Shown one piece after another: positions 1 to 5,766 of a DNA stretch of 9,992 nucleotides. Both the position numbers and the translations under genes were made by a program. The stretch covers positions 1 to 9,992 of the forward strand of contig JANTHQ010000043.1 in NCBI GenBank assembly GCA_024762375.1, given 5' to 3'. Each line of letters starts with the position of its first letter. The stretch's first letter is position 1. Under the pieces are notes generated by a model that had not been told where the DNA came from, did not search any database, and saw only the letters and a list, made by a program, of their open reading frames with translations. This DNA is from Anaerolineaceae bacterium (GTDB lineage: Bacteria > Chloroflexota > Anaerolineae > 4572-78).

Positions 1-360
1 AGTACCCGTGTCCGGTGTCACTTTTCGCAGCGATGAACGCCCGTACAGCCCCGTACCTTCATAAAAAATCCCATCCTGAAAAACCAAACCTTGTGTGAAT
101 GCGCCCCGGTCGTGCGGCAGAACATTTTTTACCCGGTAGCCAAACTGCACTGCCGACTCGCGGGGCGTGGCTGTGGGTGTGTCGGCGGGCGGTTGGGCGG
201 TGGCGGTGAACGTTGGCTGGAGAGTGGGTGTTGGCGTGGGGAAAAACTGCTGTCTGGCCAGCAGAATGATGCCCACCAGCACAAAAATCGCCCCGCCGAT
301 GAGTGCCCAGCGAGACCATGCGGGTGTTTGTTTTTTTGCGGCTCTGCGTCGGCGTGCCAT
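1..360 (-). CDS. Glutaminyl-peptide cyclotransferase, membrane-anchored (partial, C-terminus off the left edge)
   Basis: The first 120 residues are visible. Glutamine cyclotransferases convert N-terminal Gln of peptides to pyroglutamate; the bacterial/plant type is a five-bladed beta-propeller in the periplasm or outside the cell. The protein opens with a basic stretch (MARRRRAAKK), then one hydrophobic segment at about residues 19-35, then a Pro/Thr-rich linker (about 40-66). The start of the catalytic domain follows: the run HDRGAFTQGLVFQDG and then FYEGTGLYGRSSLRKV, which match the family signature (FTQGL...YEGTGLYG.SSLR). The ATG at 360 is preceded by AGGAG with a 6-nt gap, so the start is well supported. 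It is an N-terminally anchored rather than secreted form. It is separated from the next minus-strand gene by 377 bp of repeat-rich spacer, so it is probably transcribed alone. Family assignment is confident; substrate is unknown. Confidence 0.86.
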   Translation of the reverse strand, partial: MARRRRAAKKQTPAWSRWALIGGAIFVLVGIILLARQQFFPTPTPTLQPTFTATAQPPADTPTATPRESAVQFGYRVKNVLPHDRGAFTQGLVFQDGIFYEGTGLYGRSSLRKVTPDTGT

Positions 361-390
361 TTGATGCTCCTGTTTGTGTTTTGTGGAGAA

Positions 391-419
391 ATGGTAACGG
401 GTTATGGGGAATTGAGCAA
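391..419 (-). promoter_or_regulatory. Possible sigma-70 promoter of the cyclotransferase gene
   Basis: On the minus strand TTGCTC (419-414) and TACCAT (396-391) are 17 nt apart, about 30 nt ahead of the ATG at 360. Both hexamers are imperfect, so this is only the best candidate in the spacer. Just upstream, at 421-453, lie two G-tract runs (TTTTGGGGGAAA and TTTTTGGGGGTAAA) of no recognised function. Confidence 0.28.
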
Positions 420-463
420 ATTTTGGGGGAAAGGTGGTGCTTTTTGGGGGTAAAAAATAACGC

Positions 464-486
464 GATGCGTGAAACGTGATGCGTGA
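464..486. repeat. Simple iteron, left copy of a 23-bp inverted pair
   Basis: The stretch contains GATGCGTGAA twice, separated by ACGT. Its exact reverse complement (23 of 23 bases) occurs at 693-715, on the far side of the MITE-like element at 514-664. Iterons of the CACGCATCACGTTT kind are spacer repeats; no coding or regulatory role is evident. Confidence 0.7.
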
Positions 487-513
487 ACTATTTTCTCATC
501 GAGAAACCATCTG

Positions 514-664
514 AAACTCATACAATTGATTTTCAGCGTTATCGCTTCTCGGAATGTCATTCCCGCGAAGGCGGGAATCCATAATTTTGTGCCGTGGATT
601 CCGGATAATTCGCTGCGCGAATTTCCGGAATGGCAATCGAATGAGATTCAATTGTATGAGGTTT
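514..664. mobile_element. MITE-like element, 151 bp, with terminal inverted repeats and 5-bp flanking direct repeat
   Basis: The left end AAACTCATACAATTGA (514-529) and the right end (648-664, reverse complement AAACCTCATACAATTGA) are inverted repeats differing by one inserted base. ATCTG occurs directly outside both ends (509-513 and 665-669), as expected of a target-site duplication. Inside are two strong hairpins. One is ATTCCCGC-GAAG-GCGGGAAT (559-578), which fits the ATTCCC-N8-GGGAAT pattern of the neisserial dRS3 repeat. The other is a 34-bp imperfect palindrome at 598-631 with arms ATTCCGG/CCGGAAT and AATTCGC/GCGAATT around TGC. No transposase is encoded, so it would need one in trans. 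It fills most of the spacer between the cyclotransferase and the metal-binding lipoprotein and may act as a bidirectional transcription barrier. The structure is seen directly; mobility is inference. Confidence 0.62.
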
Positions 665-679
665 ATCTGCTTCCACTAT

Positions 680-730
680 CACGTTTCACTCATCACGCAT
701 CACGTTTCACGCATCACGCATCACGAAACA
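680..730. repeat. CACGTTT/CATCACGCA iteron cluster
   Basis: Overlapping short direct repeats of TCACGTTTCAC, CATCACGCAT and TCACGCATCACG run from about 680 to 730, ending 8 bp before the stop codon of the lipoprotein gene. Positions 693-715 are the exact inverted copy of 464-486. No terminator hairpin with a T-run follows the lipoprotein gene here. Confidence 0.65.
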
Positions 731-737
731 CGCCGCG

Positions 738-1667
738 TCACTCTTTCAGCGCAGAAACGATGGCATTGGTATTGTACCGGATATAGCCGATATATGTTTC
801 GGCGCCGCTGCCCGGTTCGCCCAGCGAACCGGTGTACAGCCGAACCAGCCGCGCGCCGGTATCCTCGGCGATGCGGGCCGAAACGGTGGGATTCACAGTT
901 GTGCCGATGAAAATGGCTTTGACGCCATATTGTTCGATGGTGTTTTGCAGTGCTGCCAAATCCTGTGCGGACGGTTCGGCAGCGGTGCTGAATCCGGGTA
1001 TCACCGTGCCGATTTGCTCCAGCCCATAGCGTTTCGCGTAATAACCGAATGCCGTATGCCCAGTGACCAGTTTTCGGTTTTCAGGCGGAATGGCATCAAT
1101 TTGAGCTTGCACCCATTCATCCAGCGCGGTCAATTCGGCGGTGTATTTTTGGGCGTTTGCGGCGAAAGTATCAGCGTGAGCGGCATCGGCGGCGGCGAGT
1201 GCTTGCTCGATATTCTGCACGAAAATGATGGCGTTCGCCGGGGATGTCCACGTGTGGGGGTCTGTGCGTCCGGCTTCTGCCGATTCTACTTGCCCGTCTT
1301 CCACAACTTTCCCCAGCGTCAGTGGCTCAACCCCCTGCGAAACCTCGACGATGGTCGCTTTGGTGGCGGCATTTTCCACCATATCGCCCAAAAATTGTTC
1401 CAACCCAAACCCGTTCACAAAAATGATGTCGGCTTTGGCAACTTTGGTGATATCCTGCGGCGTGGGCGAAAAACTGTGCGGGTCGGCGCCAACGGGAAGC
1501 AGCACCGTTAAATTGATGGCATCGCCGCCAACATTCTGCACAATATCGCCGATGATGGTGGTGGTTGCCACCACATTCAGTTTGCCGGATGATGGCTGTG
1601 GTTGGCCGGTTGCACAACCAACCGTGGCAAAAAGAATAATCAGCAATATTGAAAATAACTTTTTCAT
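738..1667 (-). CDS. Metal ABC transporter substrate-binding lipoprotein, TroA/ZnuA family
   Basis: This 309-residue protein should capture Zn(II) or Mn(II) outside the membrane and deliver it to an ABC permease. It has a lipoprotein signal (MKKLFSILLIILF, then TVGC with the modifiable Cys at 18). Three metal-ligand histidines stand in family motifs: H64 in GADPHSF, H138 in TDPHTW and H204 in TGHTAFGYY. Three His ligands fit the Zn-type or TroA-type site better than the His-His-Glu set of Mn-specific PsaA. The fourth ligand, usually Asp in a TDSL-like motif, appears to be Gly here (G280 in YTGSLGEPGSG). The long His-rich loop of classical ZnuA is absent; the loop at about 113-135 is acidic. 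In-frame TTG (1676) and ATG (1673) lie too close to the AAGAGGG ribosome site, so ATG 1667 (9-nt gap) is chosen. No permease or ATPase gene is adjacent. It has its own promoter and operator. Confidence 0.9.
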   Translation of the reverse strand: MKKLFSILLIILFATVGCATGQPQPSSGKLNVVATTTIIGDIVQNVGGDAINLTVLLPVGADPHSFSPTPQDITKVAKADIIFVNGFGLEQFLGDMVENAATKATIVEVSQGVEPLTLGKVVEDGQVESAEAGRTDPHTWTSPANAIIFVQNIEQALAAADAAHADTFAANAQKYTAELTALDEWVQAQIDAIPPENRKLVTGHTAFGYYAKRYGLEQIGTVIPGFSTAAEPSAQDLAALQNTIEQYGVKAIFIGTTVNPTVSARIAEDTGARLVRLYTGSLGEPGSGAETYIGYIRYNTNAIVSALKE

Positions 1668-1682
1668 AGGCATCAACCCTCT

Positions 1683-1705
1683 TAAATGATAAATATTCTC
1701 ATTTA
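1683..1705. promoter_or_regulatory. Operator-like palindrome in front of the metal-binding lipoprotein gene
   Basis: Twenty-three bp with arms TAAATGATAA and TTCTCATTTA around ATA are complementary except for one base. The core TGATAAATATTCTCA differs by one base from the palindrome core TGAGAAATATTCTCA in front of the TDT transporter (2889-2905). It begins 1 bp after the -10 box, so it covers the expected transcription start, a typical repressor position. The 7-1-7 layout (TGA.AA...TT.TCA) resembles Fur/Zur-family boxes; the regulator is not identified in the window. Confidence 0.62.
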
Positions 1706-1706
1706 T

Positions 1707-1734
1707 AGTATAGATTTGTGGCGAGAATTGTCAA
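1707..1734 (-). promoter_or_regulatory. Sigma-70 promoter of the metal-binding lipoprotein gene
   Basis: On the minus strand the consensus -35 TTGACA (1734-1729) is followed after 16 nt by the -10 TATACT (1712-1707). Transcription would start near 1700, leaving a leader of about 30 nt with the AAGAGGG ribosome site. The -35 region continues as TTGACAATTCTC, similar to half of the operator palindrome, so a second degenerate box may overlap it. Confidence 0.62.
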
Positions 1735-1738
1735 ATGG

Positions 1739-2824
1739 TTAGTGTGCCGGTAGAAAGATTTTGCCGGAAATCATCCCCATACTGGTGCGAACGATAACCA
1801 ATAGCCAAACGGCCAGTAAAAAAATGACGGAAATGTTGTAAAAGATGGCAATAGACTGGAAATGGCTTACTTCGCGAGCGACACCGGCGGCCACGGCCAA
1901 TGCGCCGGAGGGAAAAGTGAATGCCCACCATGACAACGCGTATGGAAAGTCTATGCGACGAATGTAATACGCAATAATAATGAGGCCCATAACAAACCAC
2001 CATGATGACAGACCAAAATTAAACAGGATACCCAATTTGGCCACCGGTTCAAATGTATGCGGGTCGAGTCCCATGACATCAACGGCTTGCAGCAGATGCC
2101 ATAATTTAAAAAGGCTGATTGCCAAAATTGCGGTGGGAGCCAACCCGATAAAAAAGGTGGCGGCAAATTTACTCATCAGTAATTCATGGTAAACATAGCG
2201 GTGGTAAACAATGGCGCCAACAAACAAGAACAGAAAGAAGCCTGTTCCCATACTGATCATCGAAAATCCAAAAGTAAATTCAAGCCATTGTGGAAACAGT
2301 TTCGCCAGTTCAAAACCGGCAACCGGAATAATCAGCAGTGAGACCGGCGGAATGTACCAACCGAAGTTGGCGTGTGTCAAATCAATCCCTTGATGGCGGA
2401 AAGTGAGTAAAATTATTGCAAAACCAAATCCGTAAATACCCAGTGCGCCAATTGCCCACAAATATAGGGCCAGTTGGTGTGACACGGCTTCGGGGAAAAG
2501 GAACGTGCGAAATTTGAGCAAGTTCAGAGAAAAAAGCACCAGTGAAATCGGAATGGTGGGGAAAAAATTTCCGGCAATCGGATGGCGCAAATCCTGCAAC
2601 ACTGCAGATGGATAACGCACTAATCTTATTAGAAAAAGAATACTCGCAATGATAAAAATGACGAGTGACAGCACGAAGAAAATTTCGCCCACGAGGAGTT
2701 TTTGGGCAAATGTGGCAAACCCCACGGCCAAGGGCACAACTGCTGTGCCCATCACTGCAGCAAACCAAGCCGGACTAAAATGTTGTACAATATCACCAAA
2801 TGTTATTCGTGTTGTGTCTGACAT
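1739..2824 (-). CDS. TDT/SLAC1/TehA-family membrane transporter
   Basis: This 361-residue polytopic membrane protein has roughly ten hydrophobic helices and almost no soluble domain. The opening FSPAWFAAVMGTAVVPLA and the internal FFIGLAPTAILAISLFKLW match conserved regions of the tellurite-resistance/dicarboxylate transporter (TDT) family. That family includes TehA, the SLAC1 anion channels, the malate carrier Mae1 and the sulfite exporter Ssu1. Members carry anions or organic acids across the membrane; the substrate here cannot be read from sequence. The ATG at 2824 has an excellent AAAGGAGG site 4 nt upstream. A longer in-frame start at 2869 would put the SD inside the gene and is rejected. 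The gene looks more AT-rich than the feo genes, perhaps through independent acquisition. Its promoter carries the same kind of operator as the metal-binding lipoprotein gene, so the two are likely co-regulated. Confidence 0.85.
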   Translation of the reverse strand: MSDTTRITFGDIVQHFSPAWFAAVMGTAVVPLAVGFATFAQKLLVGEIFFVLSLVIFIIASILFLIRLVRYPSAVLQDLRHPIAGNFFPTIPISLVLFSLNLLKFRTFLFPEAVSHQLALYLWAIGALGIYGFGFAIILLTFRHQGIDLTHANFGWYIPPVSLLIIPVAGFELAKLFPQWLEFTFGFSMISMGTGFFLFLFVGAIVYHRYVYHELLMSKFAATFFIGLAPTAILAISLFKLWHLLQAVDVMGLDPHTFEPVAKLGILFNFGLSSWWFVMGLIIIAYYIRRIDFPYALSWWAFTFPSGALAVAAGVAREVSHFQSIAIFYNISVIFLLAVWLLVIVRTSMGMISGKIFLPAH

Positions 2825-2849
2825 AATGCCTCCTTTAAAAATAAACAAG

Positions 2850-2867
2850 GTGTGCAAAAGCGCACAC
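2850..2867. other. Small hairpin in the leader of the TDT transporter mRNA
   Basis: GTGTGC (2850-2855) and GCACAC (2862-2867) are complementary around a 6-nt loop. The hairpin lies in the untranslated leader between the promoter and the ribosome site (about 2832). It has no T-run, so it is not a terminator; mRNA protection or attenuation is possible but unsupported. Confidence 0.35.
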
Positions 2868-2888
2868 ACCTGTCATTGGTTGCCTATA

Positions 2889-2905
2889 TTGAGAAATATT
2901 CTCAA
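2889..2905. promoter_or_regulatory. Operator palindrome (box 1) at the TDT transporter promoter
   Basis: TTGAGAAATATTCTCAA is a perfect 7-3-7 palindrome starting directly after the -10 hexamer, over the expected transcription start. It belongs to the same motif as 1683-1705 and 2917-2933. A Fur/Zur-like metal repressor is the likely reader because one target is a metal-binding lipoprotein, but this is inference. Confidence 0.68.
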
Positions 2906-2933
2906 ATAATACATAATTGAGAAATATTGTCAA
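2906..2933 (-). promoter_or_regulatory. Sigma-70 promoter of the TDT transporter gene
   Basis: Minus-strand TTGACA (2933-2928) is followed by a 16-nt spacer and TATTAT (2911-2906). The -35 lies inside operator box 2, and the -10 is squeezed between boxes 2 and 1. The leader to the ATG at 2824 is about 75 nt. The promoter begins 2 bp after the feoC stop codon, with no terminator in between, so read-through from the feo operon is possible. Confidence 0.68.
2917..2933. promoter_or_regulatory. Operator palindrome (box 2) over the -35 of the TDT transporter promoter
   Basis: TTGAGAAATATTGTCAA matches box 1 at 16 of 17 positions. The single change creates the perfect -35 TTGACA on the minus strand. 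Centre-to-centre distance to box 1 is 28 bp. Confidence 0.62.
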
Positions 2934-2935
2934 AT

Positions 2936-3226
2936 TTACGGTTGTTTTTTTGCTGCTCGGGGTTTGACTAGCGAAACCGATACCGGCATTTTCACAACAA
3001 AGGGGCACTGTGTCGCGCCGGGGCATTGATTGCAACTCGCGCCACCGCAAACCGGTGCAGCGATGGCGCCGTCTGAAACGGCATCGCTGCGGATACGGCC
3101 TTTGCGCACCCAAAAATCAATCATACCCCACAGAGCGCTTTCTTCCACCCGCATTTGTGCTGCCAATTGGCTGATGGTCAGTGTGCCGGGGGCAGATTCA
3201 ATTTCGTGTAACAATTGATAGAGCAT
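2936..3226 (-). CDS. feoC: FeoC-like winged-helix protein with Fe-S type cysteine motif
   Basis: This 96-residue protein is the last gene of the ferrous-iron operon. FeoC proteins are small winged-helix factors thought to sense iron or oxygen through a cysteine cluster and to modulate FeoB stability or activity. Residues 1-48 form a short helix-turn-helix (LTISQLAAQMRVEESALWGMI, then a basic wing). After them come four cysteines, C60, C65, C68 and C74, spaced CX4CX2CX5C, close to the enterobacterial FeoC pattern for a [4Fe-4S] cluster. A basic tail (KPRAAKKQP) ends the protein and is longer than in E. coli FeoC. The ATG follows the feoB stop codon with no gap (TAAATG), so translation is probably coupled; the ribosome site is weak. 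The stop codon lies 2 bp from the next promoter. Confidence 0.85.
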   Translation of the reverse strand: MLYQLLHEIESAPGTLTISQLAAQMRVEESALWGMIDFWVRKGRIRSDAVSDGAIAAPVCGGASCNQCPGATQCPFVVKMPVSVSLVKPRAAKKQP

Positions 3227-4960
3227 TTATCCCAATCCCAATAGTTTTCCGCCCTGAAAAATCAGGAAAGCCAGCGCCCACGCCAGCGAAATTTGAATGC
3301 CGATACCAAGCCACATCCACTTTGCGCCAAATTCTTGCCGTTGCGCGGCAAGTGTGGTGACGCAGGGGGTGTAGAGCAGCACGAATACCAAAAAAGCCAG
3401 TGCAGCGAGTGTGCCGTGTCCGCCACTGGTGGCTTCAAACTCGCGGCGGATGGTTTGCATGAGCGCAGAGGGCTCACCACCTGATTCGTCGCCGGGGAAA
3501 AGGTTGATGCCCACAACCAGCGGTATCGCTTTGATAGTATCTACGGTTGCCCGGCCAAACCCGACCACCACCGTGCGCAGGTCTTCCTGCCATGTGGATT
3601 CGATGGTGCCTGTTTCGGTGTCATCAATGCTGTATTCCTGCGACAGCGTGCTGACGACCACTTCTTTGGCGATAAATCCGGTAACCAATGCGCCGCTGTT
3701 TTCCCAGTTGCCGAAACCCAACGGTTTGAAGATGGTGCTGGCCAACCCACCCGACAGGGTGGCGAATGCGCTTTCGTTGACCGGCGTGTTGCCAAATGTA
3801 CCGTGTCCGCCCATCGGAATTGCCATCAGCAGCCACACCATCAAACTTGCCGCCAAAATCATCGTCCATGCATTGTTGATGAAAGCAGAAGTTCGTTCCC
3901 AAATGTATTGCCACACAGTGGGCAGGTTCGGGGCGCGATACGGCGGCAGTTCCATTACCAGCGTGGTTTGTTCGGTTTGGGCGAAAATTGTTTTTCGCAG
4001 AACCAGCCCCACGCCGATGGCTGCCAAAATACCGAGCAAATACAATCCAAAAATGACCGGCCCTGCAATTTTGGGAAAGAAAATCGCCGTGAACAGCACA
4101 TACACCGGCAGCCGTGCCCCACAACTCATAAAAGGAACCAGCAATCCGGTTAAAATTCGGTCACGCCGATTTTCCAGCGTGCGGGTAGCGTACACCGCCG
4201 GTACATTGCAGCCGAACCCGACAATCATCGGCAGAAAACTCTTTCCGTGCAAGCCGATGATGCGCATGAATCGGTCCATCACAAATGCGGCACGGGCCAT
4301 ATAGCCGGAATCTTCCAGCAGTGCCAACGCCAAATAGAGCGACATCAGCACCGGCACGAACACCAGCACGCCGCCCACCCCCGCGATGACGCCATCGACC
4401 AGCAAACTGCTCACCCACGTATTTTGCAGATGCAGCATTTGCAGCAGGGCGATGGTGCGGTTGGTGATTGGCCCGGTCAGGCTATCGCTGATCCAATTTA
4501 AAAACGGGGTGGCGACATCGGTGGTAATTTTAAAAACGAACCACATAATGGCCAAAAAGATGGGAATGCCGAGCCACTGGTTGGTGACGACACGGTCAAC
4601 CCGGTCAGACCAACTTTCGGTGGTGCGGGCGGGTGTGGTAACCACCTGATGCACCAAATGATTCACGAACCGATAGCGAGCATCGGCCAGCGCAACATCC
4701 ACATCTGCGCCGAAATGAGGTGTTAGCCGTTCAAATGCATCGTCCAGCGCGGCGAACACGTCATCTGCGCCCACCGATTGTACTTCCGCCAGCAGGTCGT
4801 CATCGCGTTCCAGCAGTTGAATCGCCAGCCAGCGCGGCGGATAACGCTGCACCAAGGTGGGGTGCGAGGCAATTACAACCTTGAGTTTTTCCAACTCGGA
4901 TTCGATGACGGGACCGTAATCCACCAGCCGGGTGTGGGAGCGGGCAATGTTCGGCATCAC
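3227..4960 (-). CDS. feoB: Ferrous iron transporter FeoB, membrane part (separate reading frame)
   Basis: These 577 residues carry the Fe(II) permease part of FeoB without its GTPase domain. Residues 1-120 are a soluble linker region (VDYGPVIESELEKL onward, the helical region that follows the G domain in full FeoB). Next come the Gate motifs: LEDSGYMARAAFVMDR, GFGCNVPAVYATRTLENRRD with PFMSCGARLPVY, then FIAKEVVVSTLSQEY, and near the end YTPCVTTLAAQRQEFGAKW. The conserved cysteines (GCNVP, MSCGAR, YTPC) are present, so the permease looks intact. Together with the preceding frame it gives about 750 residues, the usual FeoB length. Start: GTG at 4960 (GGAG site 9 nt upstream, 4-bp overlap with the GTPase frame) or ATG at 4957 (TGATG junction, 12-nt gap). 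The split may be natural or a single frameshift. Confidence 0.93.
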   Translation of the reverse strand: MMPNIARSHTRLVDYGPVIESELEKLKVVIASHPTLVQRYPPRWLAIQLLERDDDLLAEVQSVGADDVFAALDDAFERLTPHFGADVDVALADARYRFVNHLVHQVVTTPARTTESWSDRVDRVVTNQWLGIPIFLAIMWFVFKITTDVATPFLNWISDSLTGPITNRTIALLQMLHLQNTWVSSLLVDGVIAGVGGVLVFVPVLMSLYLALALLEDSGYMARAAFVMDRFMRIIGLHGKSFLPMIVGFGCNVPAVYATRTLENRRDRILTGLLVPFMSCGARLPVYVLFTAIFFPKIAGPVIFGLYLLGILAAIGVGLVLRKTIFAQTEQTTLVMELPPYRAPNLPTVWQYIWERTSAFINNAWTMILAASLMVWLLMAIPMGGHGTFGNTPVNESAFATLSGGLASTIFKPLGFGNWENSGALVTGFIAKEVVVSTLSQEYSIDDTETGTIESTWQEDLRTVVVGFGRATVDTIKAIPLVVGINLFPGDESGGEPSALMQTIRREFEATSGGHGTLAALAFLVFVLLYTPCVTTLAAQRQEFGAKWMWLGIGIQISLAWALAFLIFQGGKLLGLG

Positions 4961-5484
4961 TGGGTTTCGCTCCGGGGGGAAGGATGGGCCATAGCATGGG
5001 TAACGATGGTTTCTTTGAGCATGTCCAACCCGTGTTTTTGCCGGGCGACCATTGGCACAACGGGAACACCGCCCAGCAATTGCGACATTTTTTCGGTGTC
5101 GATTTTGATACCGTGCCGCCGGGCCATATCGAGCATATTCAAAACGATGATGACCGGTGCGCCGGTTTCTAAAATCTGGACGGTCAAGTACAAATTTCGC
5201 TCCAGATTGTTGGCGTCAACAACGTTTACCACCAGCGCCGGACGTTCTTTCACGATATAATCGCGTGCGATTTTTTCTTCTGCGGAAAATGCGGACAGGC
5301 TATAGGTGCCGGGCAAATCGACCAATTCAACGTCGATGCCCTGTGTGGAGAAGTAACCGACTTTTTGCTCGACAGTTTTGCCGGGCCAGTTGCCAACGTG
5401 CTGCTTTGAGCCGGTTAAAGCATTGAAGATGGTGCTTTTGCCGGTATTTGGATTGCCGGCCAGCGCAATGATAAGGTTCGCCAT
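4957..5484 (-). CDS. feoB: FeoB GTPase domain (separate small protein)
   Basis: These 175 residues form a complete FeoB-type G domain acting at the cytoplasmic face to drive or gate iron entry. G1 is GNPNTGKST (10-18). G2 is Thr37 in VGNWPGKTVE. G3 is DLPGTYSL (56-63). The FeoB hallmark VVDANNLERNLYLT follows at about 88-101. G4 is NMLD (116-119). The G5 region is around VARQKHG. The frame ends in a short charged tail soon after, where full-length FeoB continues without a stop into the linker and membrane domain. The ATG at 5484 is 5 bp after the feoA stop, with no clear SD, so initiation probably depends on coupling. Its partner is the membrane frame at 3227-4960. Confidence 0.92.
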   Translation of the reverse strand: MANLIIALAGNPNTGKSTIFNALTGSKQHVGNWPGKTVEQKVGYFSTQGIDVELVDLPGTYSLSAFSAEEKIARDYIVKERPALVVNVVDANNLERNLYLTVQILETGAPVIIVLNMLDMARRHGIKIDTEKMSQLLGGVPVVPMVARQKHGLDMLKETIVTHAMAHPSPRSETQ

Positions 5485-5489
5485 AACAA

Positions 5490-5765
5490 TTACTGCAATT
5501 TTACATGAATTTTTTGTGCCATACCGCGTCCAATGGCCAACCGGGTGTTATGCACAGCCACCAAAATCGGCCCGCCCTGGTCTTGCACAATTTTCAGCGT
5601 TACGCCCGGCACAAGCCCCAACTCCGTCAGGCGATGGCGCACTTGTCGGCCGCCGTCAATCGAAATGAGTTTCAGCGCGGTATTGCGCGGGGCATCTGCC
5701 AGCGTGAAAGTTTGGTCTGCGGTAAAAAGGTGTGTCGGTTTTTGTTGAAAAGTGATGCCCAGCAT
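5490..5765 (-). CDS. feoA: FeoA, ferrous iron transport SH3-like protein
   Basis: This 91-residue cytoplasmic protein has a single FeoA domain, which folds like SH3 and is thought to interact with FeoB. The family pattern is visible in LADAPRNTALKLISI, then RHRLTELGLVPGVTLKIVQ, then GGPILVAVHNTRLAIGRGMAQKIHV. The last part corresponds to the conserved segment (G.....I.V.....LGRGMA..I.V). The first 20 residues are a short extension before the domain. The ATG lies 1 nt after the dtxR stop (TAACATG), with an AGGAG site inside dtxR 6 nt upstream, so it is translated efficiently and together with the regulator. Position and partners leave little doubt about the assignment. Confidence 0.93.
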   Translation of the reverse strand: MLGITFQQKPTHLFTADQTFTLADAPRNTALKLISIDGGRQVRHRLTELGLVPGVTLKIVQDQGGPILVAVHNTRLAIGRGMAQKIHVKLQ

Positions 5766-5766
5766 G

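Noticed and set aside
680..730. Possible CRISPR array
   Set aside because: The repeats are 7-14 bp, overlap each other and have no spacers of constant length; no cas gene in the window.
526..910. Two small plus-strand frames with VIPAKAGIH and SFPRRRES peptides
   Set aside because: These peptides are the usual by-translation of the dRS3-like hairpin repeat; the frames start in the MITE-like element and run into the end of the opposite-strand gene.
930..1511. Open frame of 193 codons on the plus strand
   Set aside because: Antisense to the metal-binding lipoprotein gene, whose family motifs are clear; Gly/Cys/Phe-rich nonsense composition.
1668..1676. Alternative TTG (1676) or ATG (1673) start of the lipoprotein
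   Set aside because: Both lie 0-3 nt from the AAGAGGG ribosome site; only ATG 1667 has workable spacing and gives a standard MKK lipoprotein signal.
2825..2869. N-terminal extension of the TDT transporter (start at 2869)
   Set aside because: The AAAGGAGG ribosome site lies directly before the ATG at 2824 and the extension covers the leader hairpin.
3411..4304. Open frame of 297 codons on the plus strand inside feoB
   Set aside because: It is antisense to strongly conserved FeoB membrane motifs, its translation has no recognisable family and it has no own promoter or ribosome site; a shadow frame.
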